From Paenibacillus timonensis (GTDB lineage Bacteria; Bacillota; Bacilli; Paenibacillales; Paenibacillaceae), in contig NZ_WNZY01000011.1 in assembly GCF_009725205.1 (NCBI RefSeq), forward strand, positions 1 through 64,000: a stretch of DNA of 64,000 nt. Direction: 5' to 3'. Positions 25,232 through 34,874 of this stretch are shown one piece after another. A program made the position numbers and the translations under genes. Under the pieces are notes generated by a model, which saw only the letters and a program-made list of their open reading frames with translations, did no database searches and was not told where the DNA came from. The first letter of the stretch is position 1, and every line of letters begins with the position of its first letter.

Positions 25232-25284
25232 GAATGTCAAGGAGTAGGCGTGAAGCCGAGGTCCTTAACAAAACTAAATATAGC

Positions 25285-25478
25285 GAAATCTTATCAAGAG
25301 CAGGTGGAGGGACTAGCCCGATGATACCCGGCAACCGGCGATTTTCCTAAAAAATCGCAGCGGTGCTAATTCTTGCAGAACTGTCAGCTTCGAACGCTGA
25401 GCGGCTTCTGAGAGATGAGAGAGGCGCATACCGGATACGTAATGACCTTTCTCCCCGTGAGAGAGGTCATTCTGTTTA
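25285..25478 (+). ncRNA. S-box (SAM-I) riboswitch with terminator
   Basis: The aptamer shows the S-box landmarks in order: TTATCAAGAG, GGTGGAGGGACTAGCCCGAT, GATACCCGGCAACC, GGTGCTAATTC, and GAGAGATGAGAGAGGC. The terminator follows at 25441-25478 (AATGACCTTTCTC / GAGAGAGGTCATT, then T-rich). High S-adenosylmethionine would stabilise the aptamer and stop transcription of metA-metI-metC. Confidence 0.95.
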
Positions 25479-25539
25479 CATGGCCCCTCAAACGGATGTT
25501 GATATCTTAATGACGCTACGATAAAAGGAGTGAAACCAC

Positions 25540-26475
25540 ATGCCGATTAAAGTACCGGATCATTTGCCGGCAAAGGATGTACTGGCCAGCGAAAACATCT
25601 TTGTTATGGATGAGAGCCGCGCTTATCATCAGGATATCCGTCCTTTGCGGATTGCCATTCTCAACCTGATGCCAACCAAAGAAACGACGGAATCGCAAAT
25701 CCTTCGTTTACTTGGAAATACGCCGCTCCAGGTTGAAATCGTCCTGCTCCACCCCAGTTCCCACACCTCGAAGAATACGCCAGCTGAGCATTTGGAGATG
25801 TTCTACAAAACGTTCGACGAGATCCGGAACCGCCGCTTTGACGGCATGATCGTGACCGGAGCCCCCGTGGAACAGCTGGACTTCGAAGAAGTGAATTATT
25901 GGGAAGAGCTGAAGGAAATCTTCGAATGGACCAAAACCCATGTGACCTCGACCATGCATATCTGTTGGGGCTCGCAGGCAGGCTTATATTACCATTACGG
26001 GGTTCGTAAAGTACCGCTCGCGAAAAAATGCTTTGGCGTATTCTCCCACACGGTAAACGATCCGAAGGTGAAGCTTCTGCGAGGGTTTGATGAAGTGTTC
26101 CAGGTGCCGCATTCCCGCCATACCGACGTGGAGCGGTCGGACATCGATCGGGTGCCGGAGTTGCAAATTCTGGCGGAATCGGACGAAGCCGGAATTTATT
26201 TGGTGGCCACTCGGGATGGTAGACATATTTTCGTAACCGGCCATTCGGAATACGATCCGGAATCGTTGAAATGGGAATATGATCGAGATGTTGCCAAAGG
26301 CATGGAGATCGAGTTGCCGGTGAATTATTATCCGAATGACGATCCGACCCGAGCGCCGCGTTCTTCCTGGCGGGCCCATGCAAACTTATTATTTTCCAAT
26401 TGGCTAAACTACTATGTGTATCAAGAAACGCCGTACGATATCGATCTAACGGCCGACTTTGTATATGAGATCTAA
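25540..26475 (+). CDS. metA: Homoserine O-acyltransferase (MetA)
   Basis: A 311-residue MetA. It acylates L-homoserine at the first committed step of methionine synthesis. The nucleophilic Cys lies in [16 protein letters not shown], and [17 protein letters not shown] holds the His-x-Glu pair. [15 protein letters not shown] is the usual start, with AAAGGAGTG upstream. Whether acetyl- or succinyl-CoA is used depends on a single active-site residue and was not resolved here; acetyl is usual in Bacillales. First gene of the SAM-controlled operon. Confidence 0.95.
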   Translation: MPIKVPDHLPAKDVLASENIFVMDESRAYHQDIRPLRIAILNLMPTKETTESQILRLLGNTPLQVEIVLLHPSSHTSKNTPAEHLEMFYKTFDEIRNRRFDGMIVTGAPVEQLDFEEVNYWEELKEIFEWTKTHVTSTMHICWGSQAGLYYHYGVRKVPLAKKCFGVFSHTVNDPKVKLLRGFDEVFQVPHSRHTDVERSDIDRVPELQILAESDEAGIYLVATRDGRHIFVTGHSEYDPESLKWEYDRDVAKGMEIELPVNYYPNDDPTRAPRSSWRAHANLLFSNWLNYYVYQETPYDIDLTADFVYEI

Positions 26476-26491
26476 AGTGGAGGGGTTGCAG

Positions 26492-27682
26492 GTGGGGGAG
26501 CAGAACAAGAAATGGCGGATCGAGAGCAGACTGGCGCAAATCGGATCGATGGAGGAACCGGTTACGGGTGCGGTGAACTACCCGATTTATCAAGCAACGG
26601 CGTTTCGCCACCCGCGACTTGGGCAAAGCACGGGGTTTGACTACGCTCGAACGAAGAGCCCTACCCGCAAAGTGCTGGAAGACGCGGCGGCCACCCTTGA
26701 ATCCGGTGACGCGGGGTTTGCCTGTAGTTCTGGAATGGCGGCGCTGCAGACGGTGTTTACGTTGTTTTCGCAAGGGGATCACCTCATCGTGTCGTTGGAT
26801 CTCTATGGGGGGACCTATCGTTTGCTGGAGCGGATCATGTCCAAATATGGCGTAACCGCTTCTTATGTCGATACGAACGATTTGGATGCACTGGAAAAGA
26901 CCCGCCAAGTCAACACGAAAGCGGTGATCATCGAAACGCCAACCAATCCGTTGATGATGATCACCGATCTTGAGGCGGTATCGAAATGGGCGCGCACCCA
27001 CGGGTTGCTAACGGTCGTAGATAATACGCTGATGACCCCGTATTTTCAGCGGCCGATCGAGCTTGGCGCGGATATCGTTGTGCACAGCGCGACGAAATAT
27101 TTAGGTGGCCATAACGATGTCCTGGCCGGATTGATCGTAACTAAAGGGGAAGAACTGTCGCAGGAAATGGCGATCCTGCACAATTCGATTGGCGCGGTAC
27201 TAAGCCCGTCCGATTCCTACCAATTGATGCGTGGAATGAAGACATTGGCGCTTCGGATGGAACGGCATGAAAGCAATGCACTCGCCATCGCGAAATTCCT
27301 GCAGTCGCATCCGCAGGTAGCGGAAGTGTTTCACCCAGGCTTGGAAGATCATCCGGGGTACGCGACGCAACGGAAGCAATCGAGCGGGAACACGGGGATT
27401 TTTGCCTTTAAGGTCACGGATGCCCGTTACGTGGAGCCGGTGCTGCGCCATCTGAACTTGATCGCGTTCGCTGAAAGCCTTGGCGGCGTGGAGTCGCTCA
27501 TGACGTATCCGGCGGTCCAGACGCATGCGGACATTCCCGAGGAGATTCGAAAAGCGGTTGGCGTGGACGACCGGTTACTGCGATTCTCTGTTGGCATCGA
27601 GCATGTTGATGATTTGATTGCCGACTTGAGCGGAGCACTGGAAGCGGCGCGACAGGAAGTCGAAGGGGGACAAGGCGCATGA
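26492..27682 (+). CDS. metI: Cystathionine gamma-synthase / O-acetylhomoserine thiolyase
   Basis: A 396-residue Cys/Met-metabolism PLP enzyme. The PLP lysine is in VVHSATKYLGGHNDVLAG; SGMAALQTVF and DLYGGTYRL are cofactor-binding stretches. It joins acylhomoserine with cysteine (or sulfide). GTG 26492 is chosen because GGAGGGG lies 6 nt upstream; longer frames overlap metA. The gene order metI-metC matches Bacillus subtilis, where MetI has both activities. The stop overlaps metC by 4 bp. Confidence 0.9.
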   Translation: MGEQNKKWRIESRLAQIGSMEEPVTGAVNYPIYQATAFRHPRLGQSTGFDYARTKSPTRKVLEDAAATLESGDAGFACSSGMAALQTVFTLFSQGDHLIVSLDLYGGTYRLLERIMSKYGVTASYVDTNDLDALEKTRQVNTKAVIIETPTNPLMMITDLEAVSKWARTHGLLTVVDNTLMTPYFQRPIELGADIVVHSATKYLGGHNDVLAGLIVTKGEELSQEMAILHNSIGAVLSPSDSYQLMRGMKTLALRMERHESNALAIAKFLQSHPQVAEVFHPGLEDHPGYATQRKQSSGNTGIFAFKVTDARYVEPVLRHLNLIAFAESLGGVESLMTYPAVQTHADIPEEIRKAVGVDDRLLRFSVGIEHVDDLIADLSGALEAARQEVEGGQGA

Positions 27683-28842
27683 GCGGGCAGGAGAAACGGG
27701 AAAACAAATTCGAAACGAAGCTAATCCATTTCGGCAGTGAGGTAGACGAAGCGACGGGCGCATCCAGCGTACCGATCTATCAGGCGTCGACGTTTCATCA
27801 CCACGACATTTTTAATCCGCCGCAGCATGATTATAGCCGTTCCGGCAATCCGACACGGCAAGCGCTTGAGGATTATATTGCGGTGCTGGAAGGCGGGGTG
27901 CAGGGCTTTGCCTTCGCAAGTGGGATGGCGGCCATTTCAACGACGCTGATGCTGCTCTCTGCCGGCGACCATATTATCGTGACGGAAGATGTGTACGGGG
28001 GTACATACCGGTTGCTGTCGAATATTTTGACTCGGATGAATATCGAGACGACGTTTGTGGACATGACGCAGCCGGAGTTGGTGAAGGCCGCATTAAAAGC
28101 CAATACGAAAGCTGTTTATATGGAGACGCCGTCCAACCCAACGCTGAAAATCACTGACATCGCGGAAATCTCCGCCTGGGCGCGGGAAAAGGGATTGCTC
28201 AGCATCGTGGATAATACGTTTATGACGCCGTATTATCAGCGCCCGATCGAGCTTGGAACGGATATCGTCCTGCATAGCGCGACCAAATTCCTTGGCGGTC
28301 ACAGCGACGTGCTGGCCGGTTTAGCGGTGGCGCGGACGGACGAGTTGGCCCGTCAGCTGAAATACGTGCAGAACGGACTGGGCACCGTCCTGGGTGCGCA
28401 AGATTCATGGCTGCTGATGCGCGGCATGAAAACGCTGGGGGCCCGAATGGCGCATAGTGAGATCAGCGCCCGCAAGCTGGCTGATTGGCTGAGCCGCCGC
28501 GGCGATATCGACGCGGTGTTCTACCCCGGCCTAGCGAACCATCCTGGCCGCGAGGTCCAGGAGAAGCAATCGACCGGCTATGGCGCGGTCGTCTCCTTCG
28601 ACGTCGGCTCGGGCGAGCGGGCGAAGCGTTTGCTGAACCTCGTGAAGCTGCCGCTCGTCGCAGTCAGCTTAGGCGCAGTCGAGAGCATCCTCTCCTATCC
28701 GGCAATGATGTCACACGCCTCGATGCCGCCGGAGGTTCGCGCGGAACGGGGCATTACCGACGGTCTGCTGCGTTTCTCCGTCGGACTCGAGGATATCGAC
28801 GATTTGCTCGCCGATTTGGACGAGGCGCTTCGGAATAGTTAA
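27679..28842 (+). CDS. metC: Cystathionine beta-lyase
   Basis: A 387-residue paralogue of the preceding enzyme, with PLP lysine in VLHSATKFLGGHSDVLAG and tyrosines in YSRSGNPTRQALE and VYGGTYRLL. It cleaves cystathionine to homocysteine, ammonia and pyruvate. The ATGA overlap with metI indicates coupled translation. Assignment of metI versus metC between the two similar proteins follows gene order and resemblance, so the specificities could be broader. A GGCCGC-attt-GCGGCC terminator follows. Confidence 0.88.
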   Translation: MSGQEKRENKFETKLIHFGSEVDEATGASSVPIYQASTFHHHDIFNPPQHDYSRSGNPTRQALEDYIAVLEGGVQGFAFASGMAAISTTLMLLSAGDHIIVTEDVYGGTYRLLSNILTRMNIETTFVDMTQPELVKAALKANTKAVYMETPSNPTLKITDIAEISAWAREKGLLSIVDNTFMTPYYQRPIELGTDIVLHSATKFLGGHSDVLAGLAVARTDELARQLKYVQNGLGTVLGAQDSWLLMRGMKTLGARMAHSEISARKLADWLSRRGDIDAVFYPGLANHPGREVQEKQSTGYGAVVSFDVGSGERAKRLLNLVKLPLVAVSLGAVESILSYPAMMSHASMPPEVRAERGITDGLLRFSVGLEDIDDLLADLDEALRNS

Positions 28843-28865
28843 TGATTTCTACCTGAATCAACTCG

Positions 28866-28886
28866 GGCCGCATTTGCGGCCTTTTG
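28866..28886 (+). terminator. Terminator of the metA-metI-metC operon
   Basis: GGCCGC, loop attt, GCGGCC, then TTTT. Confidence 0.85.
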
Positions 28887-29006
28887 TCATTTGTACCTGC
28901 AAATCGGGTGCTGTTTTTCTGGGCGTACCTGTGTTACGATTGAACTATCATTTCAATTTTCAGGTATTCTTAGGTATTCATTTATTGTTCTAAGGAGGCA
29001 GTGATT

Positions 29007-30143
29007 ATGACTGCAATCGACGATATATTAAACAAGGCGCTGCAGGGTGGACGCCTCGATCTGGAAGATACCATACGGCTGTACGAGTCCGATGAAGTCG
29101 AGAAGATGGGACATACCGCGAACATTCTGATGGAGCGCAAGCATCCCGAACCGATTACGACGTTCGTCATCGGACGGAACATCAACTATACGAACGTATG
29201 CGACGTATACTGTCGGTTCTGTGCTTTTTACCGCCAACCGGGTTCGGATGAGGGATATGTGCTTCCGGACGAAGTAATTTTCCAAAAAATTCAGGAAACG
29301 ATCGATGTAGGCGGAACGGAAATTCTGATGCAGGGCGGGACGAACCCTAACCTGCCATTTAGCTATTATACGAACTTGCTTAAAGCAATCAAGCAGCGGT
29401 TCCCGGACATTACGATGCACTCGTTTTCTCCTGCGGAGATTATGAAAATGAAGGAAGTGTCGGAAGGTCTTTCGCTGGAGGAAGTGGTACGCGAAATTCA
29501 CGCGGCGGGCCTCGATTCGCTGCCGGGCGGCGGAGCGGAGATCCTGGACGACCGGACACGCCGGAAAATCAGCCGACTGAAAGGTTCCTGGAGAGACTGG
29601 ATGGATGTAATGCAAACCGCGCACAAAATCGGCATGAACACGACGGCCACGATGGTTATCGGGTTCGGCGAGTCGATGGAAGAGCGGGCGCTTCATTTGC
29701 TGCGCGTGCGTGAAGCGCAAGATGAATGCATCCAAAACGGCTATGCCTCGGAAGGGTTCCTGGCTTTCATTCCATGGACTTTCCAACCGGATAATACGAA
29801 TCTGAAAGCCGAACGCCAGACGCCGGAATCTTATTTAAAAACCGTGGCGATCAGCCGAATTGTATTGGATAACATCAAGAACTTGCAATCCTCCTGGGTG
29901 ACCATGGGACCGGAAGTCGGCAAGCTGTCGCTGCAGTACGGCTGCAACGACTTCGGCAGCACGATGATCGAGGAGAACGTCGTATCGTCCGCCGGAGCGA
30001 CGCATAAGGTCAATATCGAATCGATTCTCTCCATCATTCGCGCGGCAGGTAAAATCCCGGCTCAGCGCAATACGAAATATGAAATTTTGCGTGTCTTCGA
30101 CGAAGAAGCTACGGTCGAACGCGATTTTATTATGCAAAACTAA
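29007..30143 (+). CDS. mqnC: Cyclic dehypoxanthinyl futalosine synthase
   Basis: A 378-residue radical SAM enzyme of the futalosine route to menaquinone. The 4Fe-4S ligands are in CDVYCRFCAFYRQ (C-x3-C-x2-C), and ILMQGGTNPNLP and LPGGGAEILDD are typical of MqnC. It cyclises dehypoxanthine futalosine. ATG 29007 has AAGGAGG 8 nt upstream; the GTG at 29001 is too close to it. No other mqn gene is in the window. The presence of MqnC implies that the organism makes menaquinone by this route, as some Paenibacillaceae do (inference). Confidence 0.92.
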   Translation: MTAIDDILNKALQGGRLDLEDTIRLYESDEVEKMGHTANILMERKHPEPITTFVIGRNINYTNVCDVYCRFCAFYRQPGSDEGYVLPDEVIFQKIQETIDVGGTEILMQGGTNPNLPFSYYTNLLKAIKQRFPDITMHSFSPAEIMKMKEVSEGLSLEEVVREIHAAGLDSLPGGGAEILDDRTRRKISRLKGSWRDWMDVMQTAHKIGMNTTATMVIGFGESMEERALHLLRVREAQDECIQNGYASEGFLAFIPWTFQPDNTNLKAERQTPESYLKTVAISRIVLDNIKNLQSSWVTMGPEVGKLSLQYGCNDFGSTMIEENVVSSAGATHKVNIESILSIIRAAGKIPAQRNTKYEILRVFDEEATVERDFIMQN

Positions 30144-30259
30144 CAGGATTTTGTTGGCAATTTATTGGAAGAACTACCTTTCATTCCATGAACGGTTCCC
30201 GTATATCCGTTTCCTTCCCACCATATACTTGGAGAAGGAAGCGGAAGGGGGCCAGGTTC

Positions 30260-31168
30260 ATGGATTTTTTTACCGTACGCGTTAAATGCGGTTCCGCCGA
30301 ATCGGAGGAACGGTTCAAAAGCATGATACAAGATGCCGTTAACAGCTTACATAACCGCGAGTTTCAGCTTACTTTTCAAGCGGCTGGAGGCGGAATGCTG
30401 GAGGCTGTCATAGTTGGTCGGTCGGATAAGGACGGCGGACAAGATCACCCGGAACAACTGATCGATCTGTTATCGCTCGAATTCGCGGAATACCTCGTGG
30501 ACGTGAAGGAAGAAGAGGTGGCTGCTCGAGTCATGAAACGGGACTACAGCTTCGAATCCCGGGAAGAAGCGCTTCAGGTGCAGCAGATGGTGAACCGGAT
30601 GCTGGCGGAGGGCACGGAAACCGGGGGCTCGCGAGAGGAACGAAAAGCGTTGGTCCAAAAGGCGCTTCGCGGGTATATGCAGGCTTCCTCCGATCTTCAT
30701 CTGGATGGATTCGCCTTGTTTCGACTTAAGACATACGAGGACAAACTGCGGGAACTCGTGGATTTTGCCGTGGATGAATACTTGCTTGATAAGCAGTATG
30801 AAGAGTTTATTGGGCTGCTGCAGTATTTCGTATATTTTCAGGAGCCCTTAACGCCATTGGTTCATTTGATGCATAAGCAGGGCCATGAATTCGCGATTTT
30901 GAACGAACAGTTTACACCGGTCCACGTACCAGCTTCCGGCGGGGTCGTTGCCCGGATAGCCGATCAGGAGATGCAGATGGAAGACGTGATCGTCAGTACC
31001 TTGATCTCCTTATCCCCGGATAAAATCCTGATCCATACGCAGGACCCCGATGCTCAGGTGATTACGACCATCTCGCGGATTTTCGGAGAGCGTGTGGAGT
31101 TGTGTTTGCTTTGTCCGCATTGCAAGCCATTCCATCAGGAGTTTCGCCGCCTGGATCAAGGCAGATAA
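30260..31168 (+). CDS. ytxC: Putative sporulation protein YtxC
   Basis: A 302-residue protein of the YtxC family. Recognisable stretches are KALVQKALRGYMQASSDLHL, DGFALFRLKTYEDKLRELVD and YLLDKQYEEFIGLLQYFV. A CLLCPHCKPF motif lies near the end. In Bacillus ytxC sits just upstream of thrS, as here. No catalytic motif is visible and the molecular role is unknown. ATG 30260 is chosen for the GAAGGGGG site 8 nt upstream, since the longer frame lacks one. Confidence 0.85.
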   Translation: MDFFTVRVKCGSAESEERFKSMIQDAVNSLHNREFQLTFQAAGGGMLEAVIVGRSDKDGGQDHPEQLIDLLSLEFAEYLVDVKEEEVAARVMKRDYSFESREEALQVQQMVNRMLAEGTETGGSREERKALVQKALRGYMQASSDLHLDGFALFRLKTYEDKLRELVDFAVDEYLLDKQYEEFIGLLQYFVYFQEPLTPLVHLMHKQGHEFAILNEQFTPVHVPASGGVVARIADQEMQMEDVIVSTLISLSPDKILIHTQDPDAQVITTISRIFGERVELCLLCPHCKPFHQEFRRLDQGR

Positions 31169-31179
31169 GCTTTGGTTTC

Positions 31180-31208
31180 TTGACGGCTCGAAAGGTTAGC
31201 ATTATAAT
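31180..31208 (+). promoter_or_regulatory. Promoter of the thrS T-box transcript
   Basis: TTGACG at 31180-31185, 17 bp, TATAAT at 31203-31208, giving a leader of about 400 nt. Confidence 0.75.
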
Positions 31209-31213
31209 TACTT

Positions 31214-31286
31214 GCAAGTTAAAGATTCGAAGTCGAATTCGTATCAGGATGAGCTTCGTGATCCAAAGCTGATTATTGAACAACCT
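31214..31286 (+). repeat. MITE-like repeat, partial copy in the thrS leader
   Basis: AGATTCGAAGTCGAATTCG, GCTTCGTGATC and TTGAACAACCT occur in the same order and spacing as in the reverse complement of 2967-3025. It lies between the thrS promoter and the T-box, so it is part of the leader RNA. Confidence 0.65.
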
Positions 31287-31294
31287 TAATAGCG

Positions 31295-31562
31295 TTGACA
31301 AAGACATGAGCCAGATGGCCTGAGCCGTACAGAGAAAGGGAACTTGGCTGGAATTCCCTTCGGTTTCGCTTTTGGTTTACCCCTTTGTAGCTGTATTCCC
31401 GAACCTTCATGAAGTAGGGAATACCGGTTCATTCCCGTTATTGAATGCCGAATTAAGGGCCATATCCGAATGCAATGCGCTGTTGGTGTTGCGGAGAGGC
31501 CGAATGAGGGTGGAACCACGGGTATATGACGCTCGTCCCTTTCCGGGACGGGCGTTTTTTGA
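31295..31562 (+). ncRNA. T-box riboswitch leader of thrS with terminator
   Basis: The T-box sequence GAGGGTGGAACCACGGG is at 31506-31522. The terminator follows (CGCTCGTCCC, tttcc, GGGACGGGCG, then TTTTTT, 31530-31562). The CAGAGAAAGGGAA stretch near 31330 is stem I. An ACC triplet at 31379-31381 is a possible threonine specifier, but folding is needed to confirm it. Confidence 0.9.
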
Positions 31563-31613
31563 TTTGTCCGCACCGGTAAATCCAACAACATTTTGACTAG
31601 GGAGGAACAAAAA

Positions 31614-33551
31614 GTGGCAGTATCGGTTATTTTGCCGGACGGTTCGGTTCGGGAGTATGCGGAAGGCAGCAGCTTGGAGGATGTGGCGGCTTCAATCAGC
31701 AGTGGTTTGCGCAAAAATGCGTTGGCCGGGAAGATCAACGGCGTTACGGTTGATTTGAACGCGAAGCTGGTGGATGGCGCCAAAGTTGAGATTATTACGG
31801 GGGATTCCCAGGACGGCCTGGAAGTCATGCGCCATAGCAGCGCCCACTTGATGGCTCAAGCGGTGAAGCGCCTGTTTGGCAACAAGGAAGTGAAGCTGGG
31901 GATCGGTCCGGTGATCGAAGACGGGTTCTACTATGACATGGATCTGGAACACCCGCTGAATCCGGAAGATCTACAAAAGATCGAAAAAGAAATGGAACGC
32001 ATCATCGGCGAAAACCTGCCGATTACCCGCCGGGAAGTGAGCCGCGAGGAAGCGGTGGCGATCTTTACCGAGCTAGGCGATCCGTACAAGTTGGAGCTCA
32101 TTCGCGATTTGCCGGAGGACAGCGTCATTTCGATTTATGATCAAGGCGAATTTTTTGACTTGTGCCGCGGGCCCCATGTGCCTTCGACCGGGAAGATTAA
32201 AGTATTTAAGCTCTTGAACGTGGCAGGCGCATACTGGCGCGGCAATAGCAACAACAAAATGCTGCAGCGGATTTACGGTACCGCGTTTATGAAGAAAGCC
32301 GATCTGGATGAGCATCTGCATATGTTGGAAGAAGCCAAGAAGCGTGACCACCGTAAGCTGGGTAAGGAACTGAATATTTTCACGTTCAATAACCTGGTAG
32401 GTCAAGGTTTGCCGATCTGGCTGCCAAAGGGAGCTACGGTTCGCCGGACGCTGGAGCGTTATATCGTCGACATCGAGGAGCGTTTGGGTTATCAGCATGT
32501 ATACACGCCGGTGCTTGGTAATGTGGATTTGTACAAGACATCGGGCCACTGGGAGCATTATCAGGAAGATATGTTCCCCAAAATGGCCATCGATACGGAA
32601 GAATTCGTACTTCGTCCGATGAACTGCCCGCACCATATGATGGTGTATAAGAGTGATATGCGCAGCTACCGGGATTTGCCGATCCGGATCGCTGAGCTCG
32701 GGATGCAGCATCGTTACGAAATGTCCGGCGCCTTGACCGGTTTGCACCGCGTGCGTTCCATGACGCTGAATGATGCGCATATTTTCTGCCGTCTCGATCA
32801 AATCAAGGATGAATTTACACGCGTGCTCGACCTGATCAAACAGGTTTACAACGATTTCGGCATTCATGAGTATCGCTTCCGGTTGTCCTACCGCGATCCG
32901 CAGGATACGGAGAAATACTTCCAAAACGACGAGATGTGGAATACGGCGCAGCGGATGCTCCGCGAAGTTGTAGAGGAAGCGGGTCTGCCGTTCTTCGAAG
33001 CGGAAGGCGAAGCGGCATTCTACGGTCCGAAGCTCGACGTGCAGATTAAAACGGCGCTGGGCAAAGAAGAAACGCTGTCGACCGTTCAGATCGACTTCTT
33101 GTTGCCGGAACGCTTCGAGTTGGAATATGTCGGCGACGACGGCGCAAAACACCGTCCGGTCGTATTACACCGCGGGATCCTCGGCACAATGGAACGCTTC
33201 ACCGCCTTCCTGCTCGAGAACTTCGCGGGTAACTTGCCGCTGTGGCTGGCTCCGGTTCAGGCGAAGGTCATTCCGGTTTCCGGTAACTTCGACGCCTATG
33301 CACGTCAAGTGGAAGACAAGCTGCGCGCTGCCGACATTCGCGCCGAAAGCGATCTGCGCAACGAGAAGCTCGGCTATAAAATCCGTGAAGCTCAACTCGA
33401 GAAGCTGCCGTACATGTTCGTCGTCGGCGAAAGCGAGCAAAGTGCCGGCACCGTCTCCGTGCGTAAGCGTGGCGAGGGCGATCTTGGCGCTAAACCGGTG
33501 GATGAAGTGGTCGCTCAGTTGCAGGAAGAAATTCGTAATCACGTGATTTAG
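31614..33551 (+). CDS. thrS: Threonine--tRNA ligase
   Basis: A 645-residue class II synthetase. Domain order: TGS (residues 1-63, [17 protein letters not shown]), editing/SAD domain ([32 protein letters not shown]), catalytic core with motif 2 [15 protein letters not shown] and zinc ligands around [12 protein letters not shown], and a C-terminal anticodon-binding domain (about 540-645). Start: GTG 31614, with GGGAGG 8 nt upstream, rather than the TTG 7 codons earlier. Controlled by the T-box upstream. Confidence 0.96.
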   Translation: MAVSVILPDGSVREYAEGSSLEDVAASISSGLRKNALAGKINGVTVDLNAKLVDGAKVEIITGDSQDGLEVMRHSSAHLMAQAVKRLFGNKEVKLGIGPVIEDGFYYDMDLEHPLNPEDLQKIEKEMERIIGENLPITRREVSREEAVAIFTELGDPYKLELIRDLPEDSVISIYDQGEFFDLCRGPHVPSTGKIKVFKLLNVAGAYWRGNSNNKMLQRIYGTAFMKKADLDEHLHMLEEAKKRDHRKLGKELNIFTFNNLVGQGLPIWLPKGATVRRTLERYIVDIEERLGYQHVYTPVLGNVDLYKTSGHWEHYQEDMFPKMAIDTEEFVLRPMNCPHHMMVYKSDMRSYRDLPIRIAELGMQHRYEMSGALTGLHRVRSMTLNDAHIFCRLDQIKDEFTRVLDLIKQVYNDFGIHEYRFRLSYRDPQDTEKYFQNDEMWNTAQRMLREVVEEAGLPFFEAEGEAAFYGPKLDVQIKTALGKEETLSTVQIDFLLPERFELEYVGDDGAKHRPVVLHRGILGTMERFTAFLLENFAGNLPLWLAPVQAKVIPVSGNFDAYARQVEDKLRAADIRAESDLRNEKLGYKIREAQLEKLPYMFVVGESEQSAGTVSVRKRGEGDLGAKPVDEVVAQLQEEIRNHVI

Positions 33552-33582
33552 TTGGCGCGCGACGCTATAAATCCCGTGATCC

Positions 33583-33690
33583 GCTGCGGAGCAAATGTTG
33601 CTACGTGAGCAACGGAGAGCGCAGCTGAATTCAAGATTCGACGCCGACCCCCGCTTCTCGAGTTAACTTCGTGCTGGAAAGCCAATAGGT
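33583..33690 (+). repeat. MITE-like repeat, degenerate copy
   Basis: GCAGCTGAATTCAAGATTCG followed by ACGCCGACC, CTTCGTGCTGG and AAGCCAAT matches the 54511 copies in order. It lies between thrS and the 3D-domain gene. Confidence 0.6.
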
Positions 33691-33741
33691 ATAGAATTGG
33701 GCGGATGTGGAAAACCTTTCGGATAAGGGGGAGGTTTTCTC

Positions 33742-34428
33742 ATGCGCCAATTTCATTTCTGGCAAAAGATAAGCAAACGCTGTTTGCTTGCAGGACTGCT
33801 TGTTTTTACGATGGCGGCGGATCTGCCGGCCAGCGGCATTCATTCGCAACACTTCAACGCGAACCGGCAAGCCCGGAATTTAGCAGAATGGTTGGACCTT
33901 AAGCAAATGCAGCAAATGCAGGCGGAAAGGGCTGCACGGCAAACCCAATATCAGCGGGTCAACGTTATGAACCCGGAACATAAACAGGCCCAGCCTGAAC
34001 GCAAGAAAGTCGAAACCGTCAAAGTCTTAGCGACCGGTTATACGGCCGGTTACGAGTCAACCGGCAAAAAGCCCAGCCATCCGCAATACGGCATAACTTA
34101 TTCGGGCGTGAAGGTGAGACGGAACAAAGACACCGTCTCGACGATCGCCGCCGATTTGAAGATCTTTCCGCTCGGCACTATCCTTTATATCCCCGGATAC
34201 GGTTACGGAGTCGTCGCCGATAAAGGCTCGGCAATTCGCGGCCACAAAATCGATCTTTATTTTGACACCATTAAGCAGGTTTATAAGGAGTGGGGGAAAA
34301 AAGAGGTCGAGGTACAGGTGGTCCGTAAAGGAGACGGCAAGTTGACCGAAGCGATGCTGCGGGAGCTTGGCAAAGTGATGGAAGTGAGCAAGGAAATTCC
34401 CGAAAACCTGTGGGAAAAGGCGATTTGA
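33742..34428 (+). CDS. Secreted 3D-domain protein (YuiC/YocH-like)
   Basis: A 228-residue protein. The N-terminal signal peptide (residues 1-30, [19 protein letters not shown]) is followed by a Q/R-rich linker and a 3D domain (about 95-180) with [49 protein letters not shown]. The Asp residues of DKG and DLYF belong to the family's conserved trio. The fold is the double-psi barrel of lytic transglycosylases, so it probably cleaves peptidoglycan outside the cell. GGGGGAGG precedes the ATG. Confidence 0.88.
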   Translation: MRQFHFWQKISKRCLLAGLLVFTMAADLPASGIHSQHFNANRQARNLAEWLDLKQMQQMQAERAARQTQYQRVNVMNPEHKQAQPERKKVETVKVLATGYTAGYESTGKKPSHPQYGITYSGVKVRRNKDTVSTIAADLKIFPLGTILYIPGYGYGVVADKGSAIRGHKIDLYFDTIKQVYKEWGKKEVEVQVVRKGDGKLTEAMLRELGKVMEVSKEIPENLWEKAI

Positions 34429-34557
34429 AGTTCGGTTTAACCCTTCGCATAATTCGCCTTCCCGGTTCGCATAATAAGCTTCGTGGTCAACAACGAGAGG
34501 GCCACGTGAAACGCCGGTGATTCACGATTCGGCGTATGCGAGAGGGAGGTGAAATTC

Positions 34558-34707
34558 ATGGCAAATCAAAAGAAAGCCGCTTCTCCAGGTTACAAAACAC
34601 CTAATGAGAAGTTTAATGAGGAATTTGCTGAGGAAAGCACGGCTACCGTTGCTCAGAAAGCGAAAGCTTCTCGCAATGCAACGACTCCTGTGAACAAACA
34701 ACAATAA
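34558..34707 (+). CDS. Gamma-type SASP-like 49-residue protein
   Basis: A 49-residue peptide starting MANQKKAASPGYKTP, with GAGGGAGGTG 7 nt before the ATG. It is rich in A, K, N, Q, E and T, without Trp or Cys. NEEFAEES resembles the TEFASE-type site cut by the germination protease in gamma-type small acid-soluble spore proteins, but only one such site is present and the T is replaced. It has its own ribosome site and a good terminator. The spore-protein assignment is tentative. Confidence 0.65.
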   Translation: MANQKKAASPGYKTPNEKFNEEFAEESTATVAQKAKASRNATTPVNKQQ

Positions 34708-34727
34708 TGATAGCGTGAAGCGCAAAG

Positions 34728-34751
34728 AGCGTCCCTCAGGGACGCTTTTTT
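34728..34751 (+). terminator. Rho-independent terminator
   Basis: AGCGTCCC, loop tca, GGGACGCT, then TTTTT. Confidence 0.9.
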
Positions 34752-34874
34752 ACATATATCTCCAAACGCCTCGGTCTCGGGACCGAGCTCCCTTTCCATC
34801 CCGCGCCGCTGTTCATCAGCTCTGGCTTCAGGTAAACTGACATTAGAAAGAGGCAGTCCATTGGAGGTAACGAC

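Noticed and set aside
25661-27001. 446-codon open frame on the minus strand
   Set aside because: It lies antisense across metA and metI, has no ribosome site or domain, and its R/P/H/S-rich composition is what the complement of a GC-biased coding strand gives.
32073-33152. 359-codon minus-strand frame
   Set aside because: Antisense to thrS, whose assignment is certain.
34459-34545. Sixth MITE-like copy upstream of the SASP-like gene
   Set aside because: GTGATTCACGATTCGGCGT looks like a decayed core, but too few positions match to claim membership.
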